NCBI RefSeq assembly: GCF_029962485.1
Contig: NZ_CP073637.1
Span: 806,001-870,000 of the forward strand
Source of the DNA: Burkholderia cepacia
GTDB lineage: Bacteria; Pseudomonadota; Gammaproteobacteria; Burkholderiales; Burkholderiaceae
Direction: 5' to 3'
DNA: 64,000 nt
Shown piece by piece: positions 52,047 to 60,948 of this stretch; position 1 is the stretch's first letter, and each line of letters starts with the position of its first letter. Position numbers and translations under genes: made by a program. The notes beneath the pieces were generated by a model that saw only the letters and a program-made list of their open reading frames with translations, was not told the DNA's origin and searched no databases.

Positions 52047-52685
52047 TCACGCCCGACCCTTCGGCAGCGCGCTGATCCGCTTGACCTCGCGCGATTCGAG
52101 CCAGTTCGGCGTGCGCGCGCAGTACAGCACCATCGGCAGCGCGTCCTCGCCCCAGAACAGCTGCTGGTTCATCCAGAACGTCGGGACGCCGAACACGCCG
52201 AGCGCGATCGCGTCGGCGTTGTTGCGGGCCAGTTGCGCGGTGGTTTCCTCGAATTCGATCAGCTCGTCGCCGTGGCCGACGCCGACGCGCTCGCACAGCG
52301 CGGCGAAGCCTTCCGGCGTCGACGGATCGTTGCCGTCGCGCCAGATGAAGCGGAACATCTCCAGCACCGTCGCGATATCGGCGCGCAGCGCGATCGCCAG
52401 GCGCAGCACTTTGTCGGATTCGAATGGATGCGCCGGCGGCATCTTGAAGCGGATGCCGAGCTGTTCCGCGCGAAACAGCGCATGACGGTACGTGAACACG
52501 CGCTTGGCCGGCACGTCGGCGCTCGGGCGCTGCCCCCAGTGGCGCTGCAGGTCGAGCAGCGAGACGGCGACGGGTTCAAACGGCACGTCCGGCCATTTGT
52601 CGTGCTGTTCGAGCAGCAGATACGAGAACGGCGACACGAAGTCGAAGAACCAGGCAGGCTGGGCGGTATCGAGGCCGGTTGTCAT
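52047..52685 (-). CDS. 2-hydroxychromene-2-carboxylate isomerase / GST-kappa-like DsbA-family protein
   Basis: The 212-residue protein has a thioredoxin-fold DsbA-like architecture with an inserted helical domain. The N-terminal strand FFDFVSPFSYLLLEQ has the Ser-containing active-site motif (SPFSY) of HCCA isomerases and kappa GSTs instead of CxxC. GVFGVPTFWMNQQLFWGEDAL is the cis-Pro segment. In naphthalene-like pathways this family isomerises 2-hydroxychromene-2-carboxylate with glutathione, but no naphthalene genes are nearby. The same-strand LysR gene lies 69 bases downstream. Confidence 0.8.
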   Translation of the reverse strand: MTTGLDTAQPAWFFDFVSPFSYLLLEQHDKWPDVPFEPVAVSLLDLQRHWGQRPSADVPAKRVFTYRHALFRAEQLGIRFKMPPAHPFESDKVLRLAIALRADIATVLEMFRFIWRDGNDPSTPEGFAALCERVGVGHGDELIEFEETTAQLARNNADAIALGVFGVPTFWMNQQLFWGEDALPMVLYCARTPNWLESREVKRISALPKGRA

Positions 52686-52779
52686 GTCGTTCTCCAGAGG
52701 GTGGGGCGTGCGGCGCCTGGCGGCGGCCTCCATGTTACGCGGCGGCACGCGCGTGCAGCAATGATCGCGGATCGTCCGC

Positions 52780-54222
52780 TTACGCGGAACCGGGAGTCGC
52801 CCGAGGGGGCGTGTCGGCCGGCGGCGCGGCCTCGGCGCGCGCATTCGGCGGGCCGCCGGCGCCGGGTGAGCCCGCCGGCGTGTCCTGGTCGTGCGCGGTG
52901 AGCCGTTCGCGCACGAAGCCGATGTGCTCGCGCAGCACGTAGAACTGTCCGGCGTAGGCCAGCGGCATCTTCATCCGGTTCACGGCTTCCTCGATGTCGT
53001 CCAGCTCGTCGAGCAACTGCACGCGCTCCTCGGCCGTGTGTTCGCCGAGCGCGCTGCGCTCGAGTGCGATCAACGCGCCGTACCAGCGGTAGATGCGCGA
53101 GCGCACGCGCCAGCCGTATAGCGACGGCACGAGCCGCAGCCCGGGGATCAGCACGACGATCAGCGGCACGATCACGACCAGCAGCCGGTCGACCAGGCTC
53201 GCAACCCAGAACGGCAGCCGCCGGTACAGGAAGGTCTTGCCCGACTTGTAGTAGCGCGCGGCGTCGTCGGACAGCTGGAACCCGCGCGTGACGGGCGACG
53301 GGAATTCGCCGGCGTGTTGCAGGATCGTCGCGTGGCCGTGCACCTCGCGCGCGGCCTCGATCAGCAGGTCGGACAGCGCGGGGTGCAGCGAGTCGCGTGC
53401 GACGAGTTCGATGGTCGGCGCGACCGTGTGGATGTCGGCGGGCGGCAGATTGTGACCGAGATCGTAGACGCCCATCGGCAGCGTGATCGCGGTCAGGTAC
53501 GGAAAGCGCCGCGCGTACGCCTCGGCCTGCGTGAACGAATACACGTGCACGCCTGGCGCGCGGAACAGTTTCGCCATCACCGGGATCTGCGTCGAGTCGC
53601 CGGACAGGAATGCCGCGTCGATCTTGCCGTCGAGCAGCGCGGTGGCCGCGTCCTCGCCGGCGGTCGGCAGCAGCTCGGTCGAGCCGCCCGGCACGATGCC
53701 GTTCATTTTCAGCAGCGCCAGGCTCAGCTCGCGCGCGCCGCTGCCTTCCGCGCCGAGCGCGAGCCGCTTGCCGTTGAAGTCGGACAGGCGCGCGACGACC
53801 GGGCCGCGGTACATGATCGCGAGCGGCACGTAACCGATGCTGCCGAGCGACACGAGGTGCTCGTCGCGCTCCTTCGGGCCGATGCCGCTCTGCACGAAAC
53901 CGACGTCGACCGGCGCATTCGGGTTCGACAGCCGCGCGAGGTTCTGCGCGGACCCTTCAGACGATTGGACGTCGAGCGTGACGCCGTTCTTTGCGAGGAT
54001 CGTCTTGTACTTCTGCGCGGCATTCCAGTACGTGCTGCCGGGCGGGCCGGACGAGATCACGAGCGTGGACGGCGGCGCCGGCTGGATCAGCTTGACCGCG
54101 AGCCAGATGGCCGCGGCGGCGAGCAGCACGGTCGGGCCGATCGACAGCGCGAGGTCGCGCCACGACACCGCGACGAAGCGGGCGAGGATGCGGCGAGGCG
54201 GGCGAGTGCGGGCAGGCTTCAT
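52780..54222 (-). CDS. TAXI-family periplasmic binding protein, membrane-anchored, without TRAP permease
   Basis: The 480-residue protein has an N-terminal membrane helix (about 24-45, LSIGPTVLLAAAAIWLAVKL). The TAXI-type (TRAP-associated extracytoplasmic immunogenic) binding domain (about 50-340) has SSGPPGSTYWNAAQKYKTILAKNGVTLDV and LALGAEGSGARELSLALL. A second membrane helix (about 335-360, LLVVIVPLIVVLIPGL) and a cytoplasmic helical tail follow, with a low-complexity Ala/Pro end. TAXI receptors normally deliver solutes to DctQ/DctM permeases, but none is encoded here. The C-terminal anchor and tail suggest a signalling or stand-alone role. Confidence 0.8.
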   Translation of the reverse strand: MKPARTRPPRRILARFVAVSWRDLALSIGPTVLLAAAAIWLAVKLIQPAPPSTLVISSGPPGSTYWNAAQKYKTILAKNGVTLDVQSSEGSAQNLARLSNPNAPVDVGFVQSGIGPKERDEHLVSLGSIGYVPLAIMYRGPVVARLSDFNGKRLALGAEGSGARELSLALLKMNGIVPGGSTELLPTAGEDAATALLDGKIDAAFLSGDSTQIPVMAKLFRAPGVHVYSFTQAEAYARRFPYLTAITLPMGVYDLGHNLPPADIHTVAPTIELVARDSLHPALSDLLIEAAREVHGHATILQHAGEFPSPVTRGFQLSDDAARYYKSGKTFLYRRLPFWVASLVDRLLVVIVPLIVVLIPGLRLVPSLYGWRVRSRIYRWYGALIALERSALGEHTAEERVQLLDELDDIEEAVNRMKMPLAYAGQFYVLREHIGFVRERLTAHDQDTPAGSPGAGGPPNARAEAAPPADTPPRATPGSA

Positions 54223-54661
54223 GGGATCGGCGGATGACGCTGGCGTGACGCATCGATGACGGTCGGACGGTTGTCACGAGCGATGCGGATTCTCGCGGCG
54301 ATGGTACCCGGTTTCACCGGGCGTGCGCGAGTCAGGCGGCCCGGCGCGGCGTGGCGGCGACAGCGGCGGGCCGCCCCGCGTCAAAAGCTTTGCGCTTCGG
54401 CGGGCGCTGGATTACATTGTGCGACGCAGCCGCGCCCGAATCGCGCGCGACCCGGCACGCAATGAGACCGGGCGCGTCCGGCCGGCGGCTGTCCGGCCCG
54501 GCCGGCCCGCTATCAGCGTGCGCCGGCCGCCGGCCCGTGTCGCCTCTCTCGTATCGCCGTGGAAAACACCGGCTGTCCCGCCCGTTCGCGCGTGGGCCGG
54601 CTGTTTTTGGGGGTATCCGGCCGTACTGTGCACGGCCGTTCCGGAGTGATAAGGAGATAGC
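54223..54661. promoter_or_regulatory. Divergent intergenic region rich in inverted repeats
   Basis: No gene is seen in 439 bases. A perfect ten-base inverted repeat GGCCGGCGGC (54480-54489) / GCCGCCGGCC (54526-54535) spans a 36-base loop. CCGGCTGT recurs at about 54568 and 54597. A hairpin CGGCCGT / ACGGCCG (54618-54638) lies 24 bases upstream of the BON-gene start, just before its AAGGAG ribosome site. Such structures could form an attenuator or leader. Promoters cannot be placed. Confidence 0.45.
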
Positions 54662-55027
54662 ATGAAGTCGATCGTGTTGAGAGCGTTGGGCGTCGCCGCC
54701 GTGGCGGCCTGTCTGTCGGGCAGCGTGTATGCGCAGTCGAGCGACGCAGCGGCAACGGAAGCGCCCGCGGCCGCGACCAGCGCGCCGAAGGCCGCCGCGA
54801 AAACCGCGAAGAAGGCGAACCGCAAGCTCGGCTACGCGGTGCGCAAGGCGATTTCGAAGGAATCGGGCGAGAACGTGTCGAACCTCGTCGTGCGCTCGAA
54901 GGGCGGCGCGATCACGCTGGAAGGCACGATGCCGGCCCAGGACCAGATCGACAAGGCTGAAGCCGCGGCGAAGGGCGTGAAGGGCGTGACATCGGTCACG
55001 AACAGGCTGACGGTTCAGCAGCAGTGA
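54662..55027 (+). CDS. Exported BON-domain protein (OsmY-like)
   Basis: The 121-residue protein has a Sec signal peptide (VAAVAACLSGSVYA, cleavage before QSSDAA), an Ala/Lys-rich low-complexity linker (about 25-55, KAAAKTAKKANRK) and one BON domain (about 52-118) with VRSKGGAITLEGTMPAQDQIDKAEAAAKGVKGVTSVTNRLTV. BON domains bind phospholipid or membrane surfaces and occur in osmotic-stress proteins such as OsmY. AAGGAG lies five bases before the ATG. A palindromic terminator follows. Confidence 0.85.
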   Translation: MKSIVLRALGVAAVAACLSGSVYAQSSDAAATEAPAAATSAPKAAAKTAKKANRKLGYAVRKAISKESGENVSNLVVRSKGGAITLEGTMPAQDQIDKAEAAAKGVKGVTSVTNRLTVQQQ

Positions 55028-55071
55028 TGCCGGGCGGCGGCGCGCGAGCGCCGCGTGCGCCCGTTTCCAGG

Positions 55072-55098
55072 CGGGCCCCGGCATGCCGGGGCCCGTTT
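55072..55098 (+). terminator. Palindromic terminator after the BON gene
   Basis: A perfect palindrome (nine-pair stem GGGCCCCGG / CCGGGGCCC at 55073-55094, loop CATG) followed by GTTTG lies 45 bases after the stop. The U run is short. Confidence 0.65.
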
Positions 55099-55165
55099 GC
55101 GCTTCAGAGGCCGCAAGCCGCGCGCGACGCGGCGGCGGACCGATAACGAAATCGAGAGGGCGGCG

Positions 55166-57256
55166 ATGACGAGGCTCGGATGGGGCAGGCGGATGGTTTT
55201 CGGCGCGGCGCTGGCCGCGGTCGCGATGCTCGGCGCCTGCAACGGCGACGATTCGGCCGAGCGCAACCGGTTGCCCGGCTTCGTGTCCGGCAGCGTGCGC
55301 ACGACGGCCTATGACGGCGCGAGCGACGACCTGCTGACGGCCGGCCTCGGCAAGACGGGTCTCGGCACGGCGACCGCCCCCGGTTTCGCGAATGCCGCCC
55401 GGCCGACGAGCGCCGAATTGCGCCGCCTCGCGATCTGGTCGAATTACCGCGCGCTCGTCGACATGAGCGCGAACGGCGGCTACGGCCGCTTCTGGGGGCC
55501 GAACGTCGACCTCGACGGCAACGATACGCTCGGCGAAGGCAAGATCCCCGGCACCGAATATCTCGCGTACTCCGACGACGGCAGCGGCACCAAGAACGTG
55601 ACGCTGCTCGTGCAGGTGCCCGCCAGCTTCAATCCCGCGCAGCCGTGCATCGTCACCGCGACGTCGTCGGGCTCGCGCGGCGTGTACGGCGCGATTTCCG
55701 CGGCCGGCGAATGGGCGCTCAAGCGCGGCTGCGCGGTGGCCTACAACGACAAGGGCGGCGGCAACGGTGCGCACGAACTCATGTCGGATACCGTCACGCT
55801 GATCGACGGCACGCTCGCCAATGCAGTGCTGGCCGGCACCGCTAGCCTGTTCACCGCGAACGTGACGAGCGGCGATCTCGCCGCGTTCAACAACCGCTTT
55901 CCGAATCGCTACGCATTCAAGCATGCGCACTCGCAACAGAATCCCGAGCAGGACTGGGGGCGAGTGACGCTGCAGTCGGTCGAGTTCGCGTACTGGGCGC
56001 TCAACGAGCAGTTCGGACCGCTGGTCGACGGCTCGCATCACGGCGTGCGCTATCGTCCCGGCGACATCACGACGATTGCCGCGTCGGTCAGCAACGGCGG
56101 CGGCGCGTCGCTCGCGGCGGCCGAGCAGGACAGCCGCGGCTGGATCACCGCGGTCGTGGTCGGCGAGCCGCAGATCAACGTGCGGATGTCGCCGAATGCG
56201 GTCGTGCGCACGGACGGCCAGCCGGTGCCGTCGTTCGGCCGGCCGCTGGCCGACTACGCGACGCTCGCGAACCTGCTGCAGCCGTGCGCGGCCGCGTCGG
56301 CGTCGCTCGCCGCCGCGCCGTACCTGAGCGCGCTGCCGGCCGCGACCACGCAGTCGATCCGCACGCAGCGCTGCGCGACGCTCTCGGCGGCCGGGATTGT
56401 GGCCGGTGCCGACACGCAGAGCCAGGCCGCCGACGCGCTCGCGCAGCTCCATGCGGCCGGCTATCTGGTCGATTCCGACCTGCTGCAGGCGCCGATGTGG
56501 GATTCGCAGGCGATTCCGGCGATCGCGGTCACCTATGCGAACGCGTACACGCGCTCGCGCGTCACCGACAACCTGTGCAACTTCAGCTTTGCGACGACCA
56601 ATCCGGCGACTGGCGCGGTCGCGGCGCCGGCCACTTCGCCGATGCCGGCCGTGTTCGGCGTCGGCAACGGCGTGCCGCCGACGGCCGGTATCGACCTCGT
56701 GTTCAACAACGGCGCAGGCGTCGACCACCGGCTCGCGACGCCCGATGCGAGCTTCGCGGGCGCGCTGTGCCTGCGCCAGCTATGGACGAACGGGATGCTC
56801 GGGATGCCCGCGAACGTCGACGCGGTACGCGTGAACGCGAACCTGCAGGGCAAGCCGGCGATCATCGTGCAGGGTCGCAGCGACGCGCTGGTGCCGGTGA
56901 ACCACGCGTCGCGCGCGTATGTCGCGCAGAACGGCATCAGCGAAGCCGGGCGCAGCCAGCTCGTGTTCTACGAGGTGACGAACGGCCAGCACTTCGACGC
57001 ATTCCTGCCGGTTGCGGGCTTCGACACGCGCTTCGTGCCGGTCCACTACTACAACCTGCAGGCGCTGAACCTGATGTGGAAGCACCTGAAGAACGGCGCG
57101 CCGCTGCCGCCTTCGCAGGTGATCCGCACGGTGCCGCGCGGCGGCACGCCGGGCGCCGCGCCGGCGCTGACGAGCGCGAACCTGCCGCCGATCTCGGCCG
57201 CACCGGGCGCGAACGCGATCACGACGGGCGCCGGCGCGATCGACGTGCCGCTCTGA
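55166..57256 (+). CDS. D-(-)-3-hydroxybutyrate oligomer hydrolase
   Basis: The 696-residue exported hydrolase has a lipoprotein-type or Sec signal (VFGAALAAVAMLGAC, Cys25 in the MLGAC lipobox). Its sequence order matches the 3-hydroxybutyrate oligomer hydrolases of Burkholderia and Ralstonia (EC 3.1.1.22): GYGRFWGPNVDLDGND, SRGVYGAISAAGEWALKRGCAVAYNDKGGGNGAHEL, and catalytic Ser309 in SVSNGGGASLAA. It cleaves oligomers released from polyhydroxybutyrate. The start at 55166 is chosen at the signal peptide. A strong terminator follows. Confidence 0.92.
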   Translation: MTRLGWGRRMVFGAALAAVAMLGACNGDDSAERNRLPGFVSGSVRTTAYDGASDDLLTAGLGKTGLGTATAPGFANAARPTSAELRRLAIWSNYRALVDMSANGGYGRFWGPNVDLDGNDTLGEGKIPGTEYLAYSDDGSGTKNVTLLVQVPASFNPAQPCIVTATSSGSRGVYGAISAAGEWALKRGCAVAYNDKGGGNGAHELMSDTVTLIDGTLANAVLAGTASLFTANVTSGDLAAFNNRFPNRYAFKHAHSQQNPEQDWGRVTLQSVEFAYWALNEQFGPLVDGSHHGVRYRPGDITTIAASVSNGGGASLAAAEQDSRGWITAVVVGEPQINVRMSPNAVVRTDGQPVPSFGRPLADYATLANLLQPCAAASASLAAAPYLSALPAATTQSIRTQRCATLSAAGIVAGADTQSQAADALAQLHAAGYLVDSDLLQAPMWDSQAIPAIAVTYANAYTRSRVTDNLCNFSFATTNPATGAVAAPATSPMPAVFGVGNGVPPTAGIDLVFNNGAGVDHRLATPDASFAGALCLRQLWTNGMLGMPANVDAVRVNANLQGKPAIIVQGRSDALVPVNHASRAYVAQNGISEAGRSQLVFYEVTNGQHFDAFLPVAGFDTRFVPVHYYNLQALNLMWKHLKNGAPLPPSQVIRTVPRGGTPGAAPALTSANLPPISAAPGANAITTGAGAIDVPL

Positions 57257-57870
57257 CGGCGACCGCTGCGTCGTTCCAGTGAAGCCGGACAGTCGTCCGG
57301 CTTTTTTCTTTTTGCGCCATGGAATCGGTCCCGTACGGCCTTTTATCCGAATGGCGAGCGCCGTAACAAATTATTACTTTACGGCGGTAAATCCGGAACT
57401 TAATATGCGCCGATATTTTCACTTAATTTAATAAATTCCGGATACGAGATATTCCTTTCCGTTTAGTTAATCGATCCTTTCGATTTTATTAAATCGGCTC
57501 GAGCTGCGATTGGTCGCTGTTTCGCGATTAATCGGCATCTCGCCGAGGGGGATTGTTCGTCTGTTCGAAGCGGAGTCGCCTTGTCGGGCGGGCTTTGCGG
57601 GGCGTGTTTTTGCCGTCGATTTTGTGCGCATGAAAATGCGCGAAATGAATTCGTATTGCTGCGAATTATTGAATTGTCGTTTGCAATGGAATTGATCCCA
57701 TTGTGCGGTTGCAAAAAAATATGGGTGGGGTAAATCATGCCGGTCGGTATTCATCGAACCGGTAAAAAACTCGGAGTGCGTCGCATAACGAATGCATTCC
57801 CGGTGCGGAGCGTCGGCGCAAATGATCCTTTGCGGCCGGCGGTATTTATCGTTCTGTTCGAGAGGCAATA
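57257..57870. other. 614-base low-GC intergenic region before the S10 peptidase gene
   Basis: After a terminator hairpin at its left end, this region is markedly AT-rich for the genome (many TTTT and TTAA runs, e.g. near 57425-57495 and 57650-57735). It contains no open frame I support; short frames lack coding bias. It probably holds the peptidase promoter and perhaps a small RNA. CCGGT / ACCGG inverted repeats are seen near 57740-57765. Confidence 0.45.
57282..57307 (+). terminator. Terminator of the 3-hydroxybutyrate oligomer hydrolase gene
   Basis: The perfect stem AAGCCGGAC / GTCCGGCTT around AGTC is followed by a six-base T run, 25 bases after the stop. Confidence 0.9.
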
Positions 57871-59706
57871 ATGACGACACGGAAGTCCTTGAAAGACGGT
57901 TTCGCGCTATTCGGAACGACTTTGAGCATGCCGCTCGCCGCTGCTGCGGCCGCGGCGCTGCTCGTCACGGGGTGCGGCGGCGACGACGGGTCGAGCCCGG
58001 CTGCTTCGGCCGCCGCCGCGGCCGCGACATCCAGCGGCAGTACGCAGGCCAACACCAACGCAACGGCCGCCGCCGCGGCCGACCAGCCGTACGTCGACAC
58101 CGACGTGTACGGCACGGGGCCGAACGACGCGGTCACGGATTCGACCGAAGGCGTAGCGGTCGTACACCGCCAGGTCACGATCGGCGGCAAGACGATCAAG
58201 TACACGGCGACCACGGGCCACCTGACGACGATCGATCCGGTCACGTCGGCGCCGAACGCGAAGATGTTCTACGTCGCGTACACGCAGGACAATCCGGACC
58301 CGTCGAAGCCGCGCCCGGTCACGTTCTTCTACAACGGCGGCCCCGGCTCGTCGTCGGTCTACCTGCTGCTCGGCTCGTACGGGCCGAAGCGCCTGCAGTC
58401 GTCGTTCCCGAATTTCACGCCGCCCGCGCCGTACAAGCTGCTCGACAACCCGGACAGCCTGCTCGACCGCACCGATATCGTGTTCATCAACCCGGTCGGT
58501 ACCGGTTACTCGACGGCGATCGCCCCGGCGAAGAACAAGGACTTCTGGGGCACCGACCAGGACGCGCACTCGATCGATCGCTTCATCCAGCGCTACCTGA
58601 CCAAGTACTCGCGCTGGAATTCGCCGAAGTTCCTGTACGGCGAGTCGTACGGCACCGCGCGCAGCGCGGTCGTGTCGTGGGTGCTGCATGAGGACGGCAT
58701 CGACCTGAACGGGATCACGCTGCAGTCGTCGATCCTCGACTACGCGAACGCGCTGTCCGCGCCGGGCACGTTCCCGACGCTCGCGGCCGACGCGTTCTAC
58801 TGGAAGAAGACGACGCTCAACCCGACGCCGACCGATCTCGACGCGTACATGGTCCAGGCCCGCAACTATGCGGACAACACGCTCGCACCGCTCGCGCAGA
58901 AGCCGAACCCGCAGGACGGCGGCTTCGTGAACGTGCGGTTGAACCTGAACCTGCAGACCGCGCAGCAGATGGGCTCGTACATCGGCACGGATCCGACGTC
59001 GCTGATCCAGACGTTCGGCAACCCGGCCGCGCTCGGCAATGTGCCTTCGTCGGACGACAACCCGCCGTACACGTTCTTCCTGACGCTCGTGCCGGGCACG
59101 CAGATCGGCCAGTACGACGGTCGCGCGAACTTCACGGGCAAGGGTATCGCGCCGTACATCCTGCCGAATTCGGGCAGCAACGATCCGTCGATCACGAACG
59201 TCGGCGGCGCGTACACGGTGCTGTGGAACAGCTACATCAACACCGACCTCAAGTACACGTCGACGTCGTCGTTCGTGGACCTGAACGACCAGGTCTTCAA
59301 CAACTGGGACTTCAGCCACACGGACCCGACCGGCGCGAACAAGGGCGGCGGCAATACGTTGTACACGGCCGGCGACCTGGCATCGACGATGAGCGTGAAC
59401 CCGGACCTGAAGGTGTTGTCGGCGAACGGCTATTTCGACGCCGTCACGCCGTTCCACCAGACGGAGCTGACGCTCGCGCAGATGCCGCTCGATCCGACGA
59501 TCAAGGCGCAGAACCTGACGATCAAGAACTACCCGTCGGGCCACATGATCTACCTGAACGACGCGTCGCGGACCGCGCTGAAGGGCGATCTCGCCAACTT
59601 CTACGACGGCATCCTCGCCAACCGTACCGCACTGCAGCGCGTGTTGAAGCTGCAGGCGCGCACGCAGCAGCTCAAGCAGCAGAAGCTGCAGCAGCAGGGG
59701 CAGTAA
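57871..59706 (+). CDS. S10-family serine carboxypeptidase-like lipoprotein
   Basis: The 611-residue exported protein has a type II signal ending ALLVTGC (Cys35) and an Ala-rich linker (about 40-70). The alpha/beta-hydrolase peptidase S10 domain has the oxyanion motif FFYNGGPGSSSVY, the nucleophile Ser259 in LYGESYGTARS, an Asp in ANGYFDAVTPF, and His558 in YPSGHMIYLND. S10 enzymes remove C-terminal residues at acidic pH and are uncommon in bacteria. The C-terminus is Gln-rich (QQLKQQKLQQQGQ). A strong terminator follows. The start is the first ATG after the low-GC gap. Confidence 0.87.
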   Translation: MTTRKSLKDGFALFGTTLSMPLAAAAAAALLVTGCGGDDGSSPAASAAAAAATSSGSTQANTNATAAAAADQPYVDTDVYGTGPNDAVTDSTEGVAVVHRQVTIGGKTIKYTATTGHLTTIDPVTSAPNAKMFYVAYTQDNPDPSKPRPVTFFYNGGPGSSSVYLLLGSYGPKRLQSSFPNFTPPAPYKLLDNPDSLLDRTDIVFINPVGTGYSTAIAPAKNKDFWGTDQDAHSIDRFIQRYLTKYSRWNSPKFLYGESYGTARSAVVSWVLHEDGIDLNGITLQSSILDYANALSAPGTFPTLAADAFYWKKTTLNPTPTDLDAYMVQARNYADNTLAPLAQKPNPQDGGFVNVRLNLNLQTAQQMGSYIGTDPTSLIQTFGNPAALGNVPSSDDNPPYTFFLTLVPGTQIGQYDGRANFTGKGIAPYILPNSGSNDPSITNVGGAYTVLWNSYINTDLKYTSTSSFVDLNDQVFNNWDFSHTDPTGANKGGGNTLYTAGDLASTMSVNPDLKVLSANGYFDAVTPFHQTELTLAQMPLDPTIKAQNLTIKNYPSGHMIYLNDASRTALKGDLANFYDGILANRTALQRVLKLQARTQQLKQQKLQQQGQ

Positions 59707-59741
59707 GCGGCGCGGGCGGCTCGCGCCGCCCCGGATGGACG

Positions 59742-59776
59742 ACAGCCCGATCGGCGCAGGCCGGTCGGGCTGTTTT
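59742..59776 (+). terminator. Terminator after the S10 peptidase gene
   Basis: The stem ACAGCCCGA / TCGGGCTGT with a 13-base loop is followed by TTTTCG, 36 bases past the stop. Confidence 0.88.
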
Positions 59777-59865
59777 TCGTTGGCAGCGGATGATGGTGCG
59801 GCGCGTCGGAGGCGCTGGCCGGGAAAAAGGCGTAACTGCGGGGGAAGGGCGGGACCGGCGCCCGC

Positions 59866-60654
59866 TTACGCGAGCACGAGCCTTACGCCGACCGCGACGA
59901 GCGTCGCGGCGAGCAGGTTGCGCAGCAGCCGCTCGGGTGCGCGCGCCGACAGCAGGCTGCCGAGCACGATGCCCGGCAGCGAGCCGAGCAGCAGCGACAG
60001 CAGCATCGACCAGTCGACCGAGCCGAGCAGCCAGTGGCCCATGCCGGCGACCAGCGTGAGCGGTACCGCGTGCGCGATGTCGGAACCGACGATGCGGGTC
60101 GTCGCGAGCATCGGATACAGCAGCAGGAGCACGGTGACGCCGATCGCGCCGGCGCCGACCGACGTCATCGACACGAGCACGCCAAGCACGGCGCCCGTCA
60201 GCACGGTCGACCACAGCGTGCGCGCGGGGCTTGGCGCGAGCGGGTTGCGCGCGGCGAATGCGGTGAGCTGCGGCCGGAAGATCAGCGCGAGCGACGTGAG
60301 CAGCAGCGCGACGCCGAGCACGAGCTGGATCATCCGCGCAGTGCCCGGCGTATTCATCCCGTGCGTGTGCAGCCACCACAGCGTGATGGCCGCGGCCGGG
60401 ACGCTGCCCACCGCGAGCCGGCCCGTGATGCGCCAGTCGATCGACCCCTTCAGGCCGTGGACGAGCGTGCCGGTGGCCTTGGTCGCGGCCGCGTACAACA
60501 GGTCGGTGCCGACCGCCGTCGCAGGGTGGACGCCGAACAGCAGCACGAGGATCGGCGTCATCAACGAACCGCCGCCAACGCCCGTCAGGCCGACGAGAAT
60601 GCCGACGAACAGGCCGGACAGGGAGTACAGCAGATCGATATGGGGAAGCGACAT
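59866..60654 (-). CDS. TSUP/TauE-SafE family permease
   Basis: The 262-residue protein has seven or eight membrane helices and the family motif GLTGVGGGSLMTPILVLLFG. TAVGTDLLYAAATKATGTLVHG also matches TSUP proteins, which move sulfite, sulfoacetate or related oxoanions. The start at 60654 (MSLPHID) gives the normal N-terminus; the frame is open upstream to 60723 as a basic, non-membrane stretch. No sulfur-metabolism genes adjoin, so the substrate is unknown. Confidence 0.87.
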   Translation of the reverse strand: MSLPHIDLLYSLSGLFVGILVGLTGVGGGSLMTPILVLLFGVHPATAVGTDLLYAAATKATGTLVHGLKGSIDWRITGRLAVGSVPAAAITLWWLHTHGMNTPGTARMIQLVLGVALLLTSLALIFRPQLTAFAARNPLAPSPARTLWSTVLTGAVLGVLVSMTSVGAGAIGVTVLLLLYPMLATTRIVGSDIAHAVPLTLVAGMGHWLLGSVDWSMLLSLLLGSLPGIVLGSLLSARAPERLLRNLLAATLVAVGVRLVLA

Positions 60655-60948
60655 CGGAACCAGGCGGTTATGCGGCGTTCTGCGGCGGCGCGTGGTTGCG
60701 GCGCGCGCGTCAAAGTCCGCCATTGTCGCAAAAGTGGCCGGTCAATGTACGGCTGCGTTAAAAATAGGCCGGGAAGGCCCGTGTGGCGGGCGTCAGGGCG
60801 AGGGTGAAACGGGCGTTTGAATGAAATGGTGCGGCCGATGGATGGCCATCGGGCCAAGGCGCGCGACGCATCCGCCGCGCGCCGCGCCCGGCATGCGTAA
60901 AAAGGGGCGCGACAGTGCGCGCCCCGGTTCGATGGCCGCCACCGCCGC

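Noticed and set aside
54332..56728. A 798-codon reverse open frame opposite the BON and 3-hydroxybutyrate oligomer hydrolase genes
   Set aside because: It is again an antisense artefact of high-GC coding DNA; no family resemblance.
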